From NCBI GenBank assembly GCA_964507185.1, contig CAZDOY010000007.1:1-64000 (forward strand): DNA of 64,000 bases, written 5' to 3'. Position numbers and translations under genes: made by a program. This stretch comes from CAVRTJ01 sp964507185. Its GTDB lineage: Bacteria > Acidobacteriota > UBA4820 > DSQY01. The notes below the pieces were generated by a model. The model was not told the DNA's origin and searched no databases. It was given only the letters and a program-made list of their open reading frames with translations. The stretch's first letter is position 1; every line of letters begins with the position of its first letter. Positions 16,321 to 25,172 of the stretch are shown here, piece after piece.

Positions 16321-18153
16321 ATGCTCAAGGACATCCGTATTCACGGCGCTGTTACCCAGGATATCGACTTCTACGCCACACTGGCCGGAGAAAAGCTGAT
16401 TTCCGCGCCTTTCTACGAGATAAAGGAAGGTAAGAGCGGGAAGGTGGCGTCGTTCTTTCTGGCGGGCATGTACTTCCACCTGGACGGCAAGGGGCTCGCC
16501 TTCTCGGGAACGGGCGGTTCGGTCTCCGAATACATGTTCGGCTCGCCCATGCCCCTTCAGGACCTGAGCCACAAGGAGGTGAAGAACCGGCTTGTCTTCT
16601 TCGGGACGTTCCAGGGGGACAAAGGCCTGACCTTCTCTTCCCAGACCAGCGGATTCCAGAGCTACGACGACCTCTTTCTGAACGGCAACGCGCTCTCCAA
16701 CTCCTTTTTTCTGGTGAAGGTGCCCTGGGCTTACTCGGTGCGGCGGACCCAGGAAATCCTCCTCAAGACCCTGGGGCGCGTGTTGAAGCGGAGCGAACAA
16801 CCGGGGTCGGGGGACGATAGCGCCTTGGAGAGCGAGATCTTGCGGGAGCTGGCGGAGCCCGAAGCGACCCTTCTTCTGCTTAGACTGGTCCACAGGCCCC
16901 ACCAGCGCTTCTTTCAGTTTCTGCGGTCCTACTACCGGAAGGTCAAGGAGTGGGGTGACGCGCAGGAACAATTCGTGGCGCCTCTCGCAGAGGAGCTGGG
17001 CGTGGCCCAGTACCAGCGTGAACGCATCGCCGTGGACATCCTTTACAAGGACGACAGGAACCGGCAGGTGGTGGACGAGTACAAGGACGTGCTGCTCCAG
17101 CTCACGGCGAACACGGACAGTCCTTCGGCCGTGGCCCGCCTGAACTCGCTCAGGAATCTCGCCATGCGCCACGGCCTCCCGCCGAGCCTGTTCGACACGC
17201 TCGACGGGCTCATCCCCACCACGCAGCCGAAGGCCGCCCGGGAACCCCAGTACCTGAGAAGGACGCGAGAGATCTTCGAGGGACTTTTCCTCTCCAGCAG
17301 GCCTCCCTCGGAAGTTATCGGTCCTGCGGAAATCGCCGAACTGCTCTCCTACAAGCAGAAGGCCCAGCAGCGCCGGGATAACGGCTTCGAGCAGGTTCTC
17401 CTGGAAACCGGTCGCATTTTGGACGAGAGGGCGGCCGAGGGGACGGGGCTCGACGCCTTCGAGGTCTTTTCGGAGGTCGTGACCTACTTCGACCGCCTGG
17501 ACAACGCCGAGGCTCTGATCAACCAGCTTGCCTTCATGGAGGGAGCGACGGCGACTGAGGACAAGGTCCGGTCCGGGCTGGGCAACAAGCGGGCCCTGGA
17601 CGGCATCGAAAAGAACCTCTTCTATCGCATGGTTCTCCGGCCGGTCCTGCAGAATCCCTACGCCCTGCACTTCGGCCGGCTCAAGGCGGTCGCCCTCTAC
17701 GAGGGCCTGGAGCAGATCGAAAGGGGCGACAGGACGCTCTCGGAGATCGCCTCGGAACTCGAAGAGCTGGGGCTGCAGGAATCGGCCCAGCACCATCTTT
17801 ACGAGGGCATCCGTGACCGGCTCAAGAAGTCCTATTTCGACTTGTCCAATTCTGCCCACGTTCGACTGCTGCAGCGCGAGGTGGAAGGGGAACTGGTCAA
17901 GCGGGGCGAATGGAAGGGCCCGATACCACAGGGTTCGTTCGCAGCGGCACTTGAGGAACTGAAGAGCGAGAGCGAGTTCCTCAACAACGTGTTGCCCAGG
18001 GCCATAGAGAACGGCGATTCGTCGTACATGGAAGCCTTCCGGTGCAGATCGGGCCTCGATCTTTTCCGCCTGGAGGAACTCGAACGCGAATACAAGGCCG
18101 GTCTGGATCCCGATGGCGCTACCGGCAACACCGGACCCGGCCCGGGGCCTTGA
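16321..18153 (+). CDS. Conserved-looking protein of unknown function (610 aa)
   Basis: I do not recognise a characterised family with confidence. No signal peptide or membrane helix is evident, so it is probably cytoplasmic. Residues 1-150 look beta-rich and may form a globular domain (SAPFYEIKEGKSGKVASFFL, FSGTGGSVSEYMFG). The rest is mostly charged helix with several long amphipathic stretches, ending in a Gly/Pro-rich tail. Such a layout could suit a scaffold or regulatory protein. It may match one of the uncharacterised roughly 600-aa families seen in Geobacter and acidobacterial genomes, but I cannot confirm this. It has a good SD (AAGGAG, 5 nt spacing), typical local composition and no operon partner. 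Confidence 0.7.
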   Translation: MLKDIRIHGAVTQDIDFYATLAGEKLISAPFYEIKEGKSGKVASFFLAGMYFHLDGKGLAFSGTGGSVSEYMFGSPMPLQDLSHKEVKNRLVFFGTFQGDKGLTFSSQTSGFQSYDDLFLNGNALSNSFFLVKVPWAYSVRRTQEILLKTLGRVLKRSEQPGSGDDSALESEILRELAEPEATLLLLRLVHRPHQRFFQFLRSYYRKVKEWGDAQEQFVAPLAEELGVAQYQRERIAVDILYKDDRNRQVVDEYKDVLLQLTANTDSPSAVARLNSLRNLAMRHGLPPSLFDTLDGLIPTTQPKAAREPQYLRRTREIFEGLFLSSRPPSEVIGPAEIAELLSYKQKAQQRRDNGFEQVLLETGRILDERAAEGTGLDAFEVFSEVVTYFDRLDNAEALINQLAFMEGATATEDKVRSGLGNKRALDGIEKNLFYRMVLRPVLQNPYALHFGRLKAVALYEGLEQIERGDRTLSEIASELEELGLQESAQHHLYEGIRDRLKKSYFDLSNSAHVRLLQREVEGELVKRGEWKGPIPQGSFAAALEELKSESEFLNNVLPRAIENGDSSYMEAFRCRSGLDLFRLEELEREYKAGLDPDGATGNTGPGPGP

Positions 18154-18180
18154 TTTCGGGGAGAGGGGGGCGGCCCTGTC

Positions 18181-18726
18181 TCAGCGGTGGAAGGTGCCCA
18201 TCAGGTGGCCCTGTGCCAGGACGTGGCCCTTCATCTGTGCCAACAGCTGGTCCCTGGTGGCGCCGGGCTTGAGGGGCAGCATCTCGTCCAGGGCGTAGAC
18301 CTTGAAGAAATATCGGTGGGGTTTGCCGGGAGGCGGGCATGGACCGCCGTACCCGATCTTTCCCCAGCTGTTTGTCCCCTGTAGCGCGCCGCTGATCGTC
18401 GTGGGTGTCGCGGGTACGCTCTCGGGCAGGCCGTCCACGGATGCGGGAAGATTGTAGACCACCCAGTGCACCCATGTCCCCATGGGGGCATCGGGGTCGT
18501 CGCAGATGAGCGCGATGGATTTGGTGCCCCCGGGCAGGTTGCTCCAGCCGAGCGCCGGAGAAATGTCCTGCCCCTTGCATGTGAACCGGGCGGGGATCGC
18601 GGCGCCCTCCGAAAAGGTCCCGGACGAGACCTTCACGGTCGAGGGCGCGTTGATCGCCCCCGCGGTGCAGGCCGCCACCGCGCACAGGAAAGAACCGAAA
18701 ATCAGCCACAAGGACATGTCTCGCAT
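18181..18726 (-). CDS. YbhB/YbcL-type PEBP family lipoprotein
   Basis: A 181-aa phosphatidylethanolamine-binding-protein fold (Raf kinase inhibitor-like, YbhB/YbcL). Family motifs are FTCKGQDISPALGW, DDPDAPMGTWVHWVVYNLP, the GYGGPCPPPGKPHRYFFKVYALD segment, and the closing GHVLAQGHLMGTFHR. The N-terminus has a signal sequence with a VAAC lipobox, so it is likely a lipoprotein or periplasmic. The physiological ligand of bacterial members is unclear. The ATG at 18726 is chosen for its GGGAGGG SD at 6 nt spacing. It is read in the same direction as dsbD, 43 nt downstream of it. Confidence 0.9.
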   Translation of the reverse strand: MRDMSLWLIFGSFLCAVAACTAGAINAPSTVKVSSGTFSEGAAIPARFTCKGQDISPALGWSNLPGGTKSIALICDDPDAPMGTWVHWVVYNLPASVDGLPESVPATPTTISGALQGTNSWGKIGYGGPCPPPGKPHRYFFKVYALDEMLPLKPGATRDQLLAQMKGHVLAQGHLMGTFHR

Positions 18727-18769
18727 GGTATTCCCTCCCAATGCCATTCCTCCGCCTGGACGGAGGGCG

Positions 18770-20644
18770 TCACTTCGGCGATGCCCCGGCCCCGGATGTC
18801 GTTTCTTTGTACCAGGATATCACTTCCGCAGGAGTCTTAAAGGCCACGAACCGGCCCAGCTCCCTTCCGCCGGGGGAGAGCAGTATGACCGTGGGCAGGC
18901 CGACAACGCCGAACCGTTTCTGCAGAGCTCTGTTGTGGGGCGTGTTGTCGGTCATGTCCATGCGGACGGGGATCACGTCTCGGAGGATCTTCTGCACGTC
19001 AGGTTCCGGCCAAGTCTTCTTCTCCAGTTCCACACAGGCAACGCACCAGTTGGCGCGGAAATCGAGCAGGACGGGTTCATCCTTGGCCCTCGCCGTAGCG
19101 AATGCGCCGTCGAGGTCCGTGTGCCACGCGACCGTCCCGGTCGAAGACTGCGCAGCCATCTCGTTCACGGCAGGGGGCAACAGAGGCATGATGCCAACCA
19201 GGGCGGCGGCGCACAATGCGATTCCGGCGATCCTGAGAGGTATGGAGAAGAAGTGTTTCTGCGCTCCAAATAGAAGATACCCGGAGATAAAGCCCAGCGC
19301 CAGGCCGGCGGCCGTCCAGAAGAGGGGCCTCGGCATATAGAGGCCGCCGAAGTAGAAGGCCGCGGCCAGGATCAGCGCTCCAAAGAACACGCGAACGCCG
19401 TCCATCCAGCCGCCCGATTTGGGCAACGAGGCGAGGACGCCCGAAAACGTGCCGATGACCATGAACAGGACGCCCATGCCTAAAGCGAAGGCGAACAGGT
19501 AGAAGAACCCGAGAACGACCGAGCCCGTGGCCGCAACCACGACGAGGATGGCCAGAATGAGTGGTCCTATGCAGGGGCTGGCCACCAGCCCCGACAGGGC
19601 ACCGATGAAAAAGGCCCCCACGAACCCTCCGCCGCCCGTGTTCTGCTTCGTCCGTTCGATGCGGTTGGTGATAAAGGCCGGTGTTTTGAACTCGAACAGG
19701 TTGAACATGGAGAGGGCAAGCACGAGAAACAGAAGCGCAATCGGAACGCCGACCCACGGCGTTTGCGTCAAAGAGCCGAAGGCGGCGCCCGCCTTGGCGG
19801 ATACCGCTCCGAGCGTGGCGTAAACCGCGGCGAGACCGAGCACGAAAGCCAGTGAGAGAAGGAACCCGTGTCCCTTGCCCTTGCCCTCCGATCGCGAGCC
19901 GATGTAGGCCACGGTGATGGGAATGACGGGGTACACACAGGGCGTGAGGCTGGAGAGGATACCGAAGAGAAACGCCAGAGCCAGGGCGAGGGGAACGTTG
20001 TTCTTTGCAGCGTCGGAAAACCGCTGCTGGTAGCTGCCCGAGCCGGACGCCGATGCCTGGAGGGCGGCCGGTTTTTCCGGGGGCGAGGACGGGCCCTCCG
20101 TCTTTGCCGGGCCCGCCGGTTGGACCTGTCCGGCAGTCCGGGCAGGATGCTCGTCCTCTTTCGCCGGGACGACCTTCAAACTGAAAGGTACGCCGTCGGT
20201 GGTGGGCAGGAAGCACACCTTCTCGCCGAAATCCTGGCACCCCTGCCAGTTCAGCTTGAGAGCGCCTTTGATGGCCCCTTTTATGCCGGATTTCAGGTGG
20301 ATGGGTATTTCGATGGAGACCTTGCCGCGAAGCACGGGCTGATCCCCTTCCCTGGTGCCCTTGGGATATGCCGGGGTTCCGAGGCTGGCGCCCGTGATCG
20401 GGCTCACATCGACGGACAGGCCGGAACCGGCGAATATGTGGTAGCCGGTGGGAACGGTGATGTCCAGGAACAGCGTGCCGTCGCCCGGCGAGGGAAGGGG
20501 CGCCGGCTTGCTGCGGACAGACGTCTGGAGATCGGGCGGCGTCGGCGTGTGGTCCATGAAACTGCCCGTCGCCCCTGCGGTGATCCCCCATGCGAGAGAG
20601 AGCGCCAGGGCAACTGGAATCCAGCAGAGAGAGAATCGCTTCAT
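18770..20644 (-). CDS. dsbD: Thiol:disulfide interchange protein DsbD
   Basis: A 624-aa transmembrane reductant carrier that moves electrons from cytoplasmic thioredoxin to periplasmic thiol proteins. A signal peptide leads into the alpha domain (residues about 30-170) with a C-x8-C pair (CQDFGEKVC). A Pro-rich linker precedes eight membrane helices with the paired redox cysteines in LTPCVYPV and ASPCIGPL. The C-terminal thioredoxin-like gamma domain has WCVAC. All six key cysteines are present, so the protein should be functional. An SD GAGGAG lies 7 nt before the ATG. Confidence 0.95.
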   Translation of the reverse strand: MKRFSLCWIPVALALSLAWGITAGATGSFMDHTPTPPDLQTSVRSKPAPLPSPGDGTLFLDITVPTGYHIFAGSGLSVDVSPITGASLGTPAYPKGTREGDQPVLRGKVSIEIPIHLKSGIKGAIKGALKLNWQGCQDFGEKVCFLPTTDGVPFSLKVVPAKEDEHPARTAGQVQPAGPAKTEGPSSPPEKPAALQASASGSGSYQQRFSDAAKNNVPLALALAFLFGILSSLTPCVYPVIPITVAYIGSRSEGKGKGHGFLLSLAFVLGLAAVYATLGAVSAKAGAAFGSLTQTPWVGVPIALLFLVLALSMFNLFEFKTPAFITNRIERTKQNTGGGGFVGAFFIGALSGLVASPCIGPLILAILVVVAATGSVVLGFFYLFAFALGMGVLFMVIGTFSGVLASLPKSGGWMDGVRVFFGALILAAAFYFGGLYMPRPLFWTAAGLALGFISGYLLFGAQKHFFSIPLRIAGIALCAAALVGIMPLLPPAVNEMAAQSSTGTVAWHTDLDGAFATARAKDEPVLLDFRANWCVACVELEKKTWPEPDVQKILRDVIPVRMDMTDNTPHNRALQKRFGVVGLPTVILLSPGGRELGRFVAFKTPAEVISWYKETTSGAGASPK

Positions 20645-20859
20645 TCAACAACTCCTCATGATGCTTCGCTTGTATTCATCCGTAGGGGTCTCCGGCACGA
20701 ATGGCGCCGACAGTCAGTGCCCGGCCGGATGCCATCCCGGTGCGGTGGCTGCCTGTCGAACCGCCGTCTTGTGCCCCCGGTCAAGATTCCGCAGCGATAC
20801 AACTCGTCGGGCTCACCGGCCCGGAAAAACAGGCTACTGATTATACCTCAAAGCTTGGA

Positions 20860-23800
20860 TCAGGCCTTCCTCAGACCAAGGCGCCTGACCTTCTGGAGAA
20901 GGTTCTGGCGGGAGATGGCGAGGCTGCGGGCGGCCTGGGAGAGATTGCCGCCCGACTCCTCAAGGGCCGCCTGGATGGCCGTTCGCTCGGCGTCCTTCAG
21001 GATCTCCGCGAGGGTGGAGCTTCCACAAGGCGCCGGGACTGGGGATAGATAGCGGTCGGGAAGATGGCGGTCCACGATGAGCCTGTCCCCGTTAGACGCC
21101 ACGAGAAGCGCCTTGGCGAGGTTCTGCAGCTCGCGGACGTTGCCGGGCCAGGCGTAGCCGCCGAGGCGGCTGAGAACGGAAGGATCGATCGCGGGCGTAG
21201 GGAGATTCTCCTTCTCGGCGGCCTGGGCGAGAAAGCGGGTGAGCAGATCCGGCACGTCTTCAGCCCGCCGCCTGAGAGGAGGGATGTGGACTCGGATGAC
21301 GTTAAGCCTGTGGAAGAGGTCTTCCCGGAATGAGCCCTCCCTGACGGCCGCTTCGAGGTCCTTGTTTGTGGCAGCCAGGATGCGCGCGTTGGAGGCGCGG
21401 GGTCTGACTTCCCCCAGCGGCAGAAAAGACCCGTCCTGGAGGAAGCGCAGAAGGCTGGCCTGTACTTCGGGTGGGAGTTCACCGACCTCGTCCAGGAATA
21501 GAGTACTGTCCCGGGCCGCTTCCACCAGGCCCTGCTGGTCCATTGCGGCTCCAGTAAAGGCGCCCTTCTTGTGGCCGAAAAGAAGGCTGGCGGCCAGCGT
21601 AGGCGTAAGATTCGCGCAGTTCGCGGCGACCCAGGCCCGGCCCGCCCTCGGGGAAGCCGCATGCAGGGCTTGCGCACACGCCTCCTTGCCGACGCCCGGT
21701 TCGCCGGTCAGTAGTACGGGGAAAGTGAAGCCGGCCGCCTGGCTCAGGGATTGAAGGACGGCCACCATGACGTCGGCCTTTGTTATGATCCGGGCACGGA
21801 CGGCCGGATGAACGGCCGTGTCGTTCCTGGGCTCAACCTGCGGCGGAGGATCGCGAAGCATGCGGACCCAGATGCGTGCGAAGGCTTTCTGCTCTGCCAG
21901 AAAGGCCTCCCTCCCGGCCCTGAAGAACCCGCACCAGGTGCCGCCAACGCCCTTGACGCCGATGATGCCGCCCTCCGTGCTCGGCAGCTCTCCAACGTGG
22001 CCGGCCCCCGCCAGAAGCAATCTGCGCTGTACCGCCGTGCACGTGCCCCACCAGTGGGGAGGCCGGCCGACGCGCACGAGGCAGGCGGCGTCCGCGCCCA
22101 CCCGCTTGAGCACGGATTCAAATGTTCCATCGGGCTCTTCCCCGGCGGCGAGGAGCAGGGCGATGTCGTCCGAAACAGGCGCCCGTTTTTCCCCCCGGAG
22201 ATCCTCGTCGTTTCCAGCCAGGAGCGGGAGCAGTTGCCGTTCGGGGCCCTTGACCCTGTTTTTCGTCAGGTATGCCGCCAGGTCTTTGCGCTCATTTTCG
22301 GAGAGGGCCGGCAGCCCGCCCCTTTCGGCTAGGCTCCACAGCACCCGGCTCGACAGAAAGGGGCTGCGGGCCTCGCGGGCGGCGAGCCATGCCTGCTGCA
22401 GCTCCTCGGTGGAGTTCTTGGCGACGTACTCGCCGACGAGCAGGTGCCAGTACGCCCTGAAGTAGGGCGAGGCCTGCGGAAGCAGTTCTAGGGCGGCCTT
22501 CCGGTCACCGGGAGAGAATTCTCCGCTTCCCTTGGCCGAAGCGGCACACCGTACCGCTGATGCCGCGAGAAGGTCGTCAGGGTCGGTCTCCGGTTTCAGG
22601 GTGCTCTTGAGTTCGCGGCACAGGTAAGATAGTTTTCGTCGCTGACCGGTGAGCAACAGGAGCTCTCCCCTGAGCACCAGGAGCGGGATCCTGACTTCGG
22701 GATCGGCCACGCGGTTCATAAGCTTGAGGCCCTTTTCCGCCAGGTCCAGTGCTTTCGGGTAGTCCCCGAGGGCCTGATGCACCGTGGCCAGCCACAGCAA
22801 TGAGATGGCGGTAAATAATGGGTTCTGGTCCGGACTCTCCGTATCGAGCGTCGATTCGAATACGTGGCGCGCGCGCTGCACGTCGCCGGCTTCGAACCGG
22901 CAGAGGGCGAGATTGAAGCGGGCATCCTCCACGAGGGCCTCCAGACCGAGGCCCGTGGCGCCCTCTTCGGCCCTTCGGTAACATCCGGACGCTTCCTTGA
23001 ACCTGCACAGGAGTCGCAGCGCGTTTCCGCAGTCGCATTCACAGCCGACCTCAAGTCCCCTGAAGCCGTATGTCGAAACGACTTCGCGAGCCATTTCGAA
23101 TCCTTTCAGCGCCGTTGCATAGTCGCCGATTTTCCGGTGAGCCATGGCCCTGCGGTGCGTCAGCAGGAACGCCGTGGCGGGGTGCGGCTGGAACGGGGCG
23201 GCTTCGTCGGCTTGCTGGAGCAGGCGCAACGCCCTTTCGATCCGGTTTGCGTGGAGGAGAGCCGTAGCGGCGTGGCAGAGGGCCTGGACGCGCACGTCTG
23301 GGTCGTCCGTATCCTCGGCCATCCGGACAAGGTTCTTCGCGGCCTCTTCAATGCCTCCCTCCAGCCATCGGATCTGGTTCTCAAGAAAGGCCGCCGTCTC
23401 TTGATCAGGTGGTTCGAGTGCTGACTTCGGGATGTCCTGCAGCACCTTCTTGGCTCGGCCGAGGTCGTGAAGGTCTTTGTAGCACGTGGCCCTCAGGACG
23501 CCCAAGCGCCCCTTGGTCTCCCTCGTGCCTCCGAGGCCGTCCCAGAGGTGCAAGGCCACGAGCGGCTGTCCCAGCAGCAGGAACACGACGCCCTCCCAGA
23601 GGGCGGCGCCCGCAGGGTCTTCTTCCATCTCGAGGCGCGCCCGGACTACCAGCTCAGCCAGATACCCCTCGCTTGCCAGATCCTGCGGCGTCCCGACCGG
23701 CTCGCCCCGTCGGGAGAGCGGCGCGTGGAACCGCTCCTCACCAGCACCGCCGAGGGTGGGGCGGAACGGGACGCGAAGCGACTCGGGCACGGGGGGCATG

Positions 23801-24978
23801 AGTGGCGATCCGCACACGGGTTGGTCGTTCGGAAGGTCCTCCAGCGCCTGCAGGATCGTCTCCCTGTCCTCACCCAGGAGGGCCTCGGCGTGTTCTCCAT
23901 ACCACCTTTCAGCCGTCGGAGTCAGCCACAGCATGCGGATGCGCCGCACGATCCCGGCGGCTTTGCCCTGTCCCTTGTCGAGAATGACTATGGGGCGTTT
24001 CAGGCTCGAAGCGGCTCGCCTGAGAAGGGCGAGACCTTTCGAGTCCAGGGCGGACGACGGCCACAGCAGCCAGCCGTCGGACGCCGACTTATCAAGCAGT
24101 TCAACCAGCGAGGCGAGCAGCGCCTCAGGCTCCTCCCCCAGATGGCCGCGCATCCAGTCCCGGGCCGTCTCCGGGGTGCCGAGGGCGCCGGCGAGGAGGG
24201 GTTCAAGGCTCGCGTAGGGGTAAGGTGGAGCGTCTCCGAGGTAGACGGGCGTCAGTTTCCGTCCTGCTTCGTCGGGCGAAGAGGCCAGCTCGAAAACCGC
24301 CTCCATGCTCGTCCGCGTCCGGCTGAAGATGGCCTCGAACCCTTCCGGCCAACTCTCGATCACCGGATCCCAGACGACGCCCACGCCCCAGGATGTCGGA
24401 AGGTTCGGCGTCATCCCACTCTGCGCGGCCAGGTTCCAGAGTTCCAGAAGCAGTTGCCTGCAGGATGGCCTGAAGGTATCGTCCGGCTTGAGCGCGGAAA
24501 ACAACCAGGCGTTCCACTTTGCATAGTGCCTGTGCCGATGGGGCAGGCTCGGCAGGGCGGTCCCCGGGGGCGGGGTTTTCCCTCCCAACAGCCTGTAGAG
24601 AAGCGCTGCGTGTTGTCGCCCCGCTTCTTCGGGAGCCTGGTCCCCGGAGGCAGATGTCAGGGACGGAAGGCCATCCCGTCCGATCGCCCAGTCGTCGGCC
24701 GACGGAATCCGGGGCCAATCCTCTGCCTCCAGAAAGGCTAGAGCAGAAAAGAGCCCTATCGAGAAACGGAGGATGTCCCCTTCGTCTTTGAGATTGCGGA
24801 CGGAACGGAGCGTTGCCCCAACGGCGTCGCCGCCCGGTTCAAAATGGACGGCCGGCGGGAAGGCAGGATGCCTGAGCATGAGGCGCGACGGATCGTGGTG
24901 GGAAGAATCGGCCTCCTTCGGCATCATCGTTCCCATACTGTGAAAGCCGAGCTGTTGCCCATAGGTACTATTTAGCAT
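20860..24978 (-). CDS. Giant sigma-54 regulator: pseudokinase, STAND-like, TPR, GAF, AAA+, Fis HTH
   Basis: A 1372-aa multidomain regulator. The C-terminus is an intact enhancer-binding protein: Walker A GEPGVGKE (1092-1099), GAFTGA (1139-1144), Walker B LFLDEV (1160-1165) and a Fis-type HTH (GNLSQAARSLAISRQNLL). Residues 430-900 are TPR-like repeats and about 930-1060 a GAF-like domain. Residues 60-185 follow the C-lobe of a Ser/Thr kinase (LFSALAFLEAEDW; ALLYRLLGGKTPP; ALKPDDTFRPS) but lack the catalytic HRD and DFG residues. Residues 245-345 resemble the STAND ATPase seen in kinase-linked regulators (PPYPYASLEPLL; SSALDSKGLALLRRAA) without a P-loop. It reads as a sensor-scaffold activating sigma-54 promoters not identified here. 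Alternative starts exist at Met15, Met18 and Met19. Confidence 0.82.
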   Translation of the reverse strand: MLNSTYGQQLGFHSMGTMMPKEADSSHHDPSRLMLRHPAFPPAVHFEPGGDAVGATLRSVRNLKDEGDILRFSIGLFSALAFLEAEDWPRIPSADDWAIGRDGLPSLTSASGDQAPEEAGRQHAALLYRLLGGKTPPPGTALPSLPHRHRHYAKWNAWLFSALKPDDTFRPSCRQLLLELWNLAAQSGMTPNLPTSWGVGVVWDPVIESWPEGFEAIFSRTRTSMEAVFELASSPDEAGRKLTPVYLGDAPPYPYASLEPLLAGALGTPETARDWMRGHLGEEPEALLASLVELLDKSASDGWLLWPSSALDSKGLALLRRAASSLKRPIVILDKGQGKAAGIVRRIRMLWLTPTAERWYGEHAEALLGEDRETILQALEDLPNDQPVCGSPLMPPVPESLRVPFRPTLGGAGEERFHAPLSRRGEPVGTPQDLASEGYLAELVVRARLEMEEDPAGAALWEGVVFLLLGQPLVALHLWDGLGGTRETKGRLGVLRATCYKDLHDLGRAKKVLQDIPKSALEPPDQETAAFLENQIRWLEGGIEEAAKNLVRMAEDTDDPDVRVQALCHAATALLHANRIERALRLLQQADEAAPFQPHPATAFLLTHRRAMAHRKIGDYATALKGFEMAREVVSTYGFRGLEVGCECDCGNALRLLCRFKEASGCYRRAEEGATGLGLEALVEDARFNLALCRFEAGDVQRARHVFESTLDTESPDQNPLFTAISLLWLATVHQALGDYPKALDLAEKGLKLMNRVADPEVRIPLLVLRGELLLLTGQRRKLSYLCRELKSTLKPETDPDDLLAASAVRCAASAKGSGEFSPGDRKAALELLPQASPYFRAYWHLLVGEYVAKNSTEELQQAWLAAREARSPFLSSRVLWSLAERGGLPALSENERKDLAAYLTKNRVKGPERQLLPLLAGNDEDLRGEKRAPVSDDIALLLAAGEEPDGTFESVLKRVGADAACLVRVGRPPHWWGTCTAVQRRLLLAGAGHVGELPSTEGGIIGVKGVGGTWCGFFRAGREAFLAEQKAFARIWVRMLRDPPPQVEPRNDTAVHPAVRARIITKADVMVAVLQSLSQAAGFTFPVLLTGEPGVGKEACAQALHAASPRAGRAWVAANCANLTPTLAASLLFGHKKGAFTGAAMDQQGLVEAARDSTLFLDEVGELPPEVQASLLRFLQDGSFLPLGEVRPRASNARILAATNKDLEAAVREGSFREDLFHRLNVIRVHIPPLRRRAEDVPDLLTRFLAQAAEKENLPTPAIDPSVLSRLGGYAWPGNVRELQNLAKALLVASNGDRLIVDRHLPDRYLSPVPAPCGSSTLAEILKDAERTAIQAALEESGGNLSQAARSLAISRQNLLQKVRRLGLRKA

Positions 24979-25122
24979 AGGAGCGGGTATCCCACAAGGG
25001 TTGCCCTTGTTGACTATGTAGGTACGGGCCTTCCGGACAGCCCTGCAATGACGCGCATGACAGCGCCGCGAACGCCAGCAGTAAGACGCCTATGGACAGG
25101 GGGTTAGAGTGGTCTGGGTATC

Positions 25123-25151
25123 TTGCGCCCGGTGTGCTCGTCGCGTATGAT
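25123..25151 (+). promoter_or_regulatory. Sigma-70-like promoter for the EAL gene
   Basis: TTGCGC (25123-25128), a 17-bp spacer, then TATGAT (25146-25151). The predicted start near 25157 would leave a leader of about 16 nt carrying the GAGGAGG SD before the GTG at 25173. The promoter sits in the 194-nt divergent gap shared with the large sigma-54 regulator. Confidence 0.55.
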
Positions 25152-25172
25152 AGGGCAGAGTGAGGAGGCGCA

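Noticed and set aside
16261..17859. A 532-codon minus-strand open frame opposite the 610-aa gene
   Set aside because: The plus-strand frame has a proper SD and protein-like composition. The antisense frame has none, and its residues mirror the opposite strand's third-position bias.
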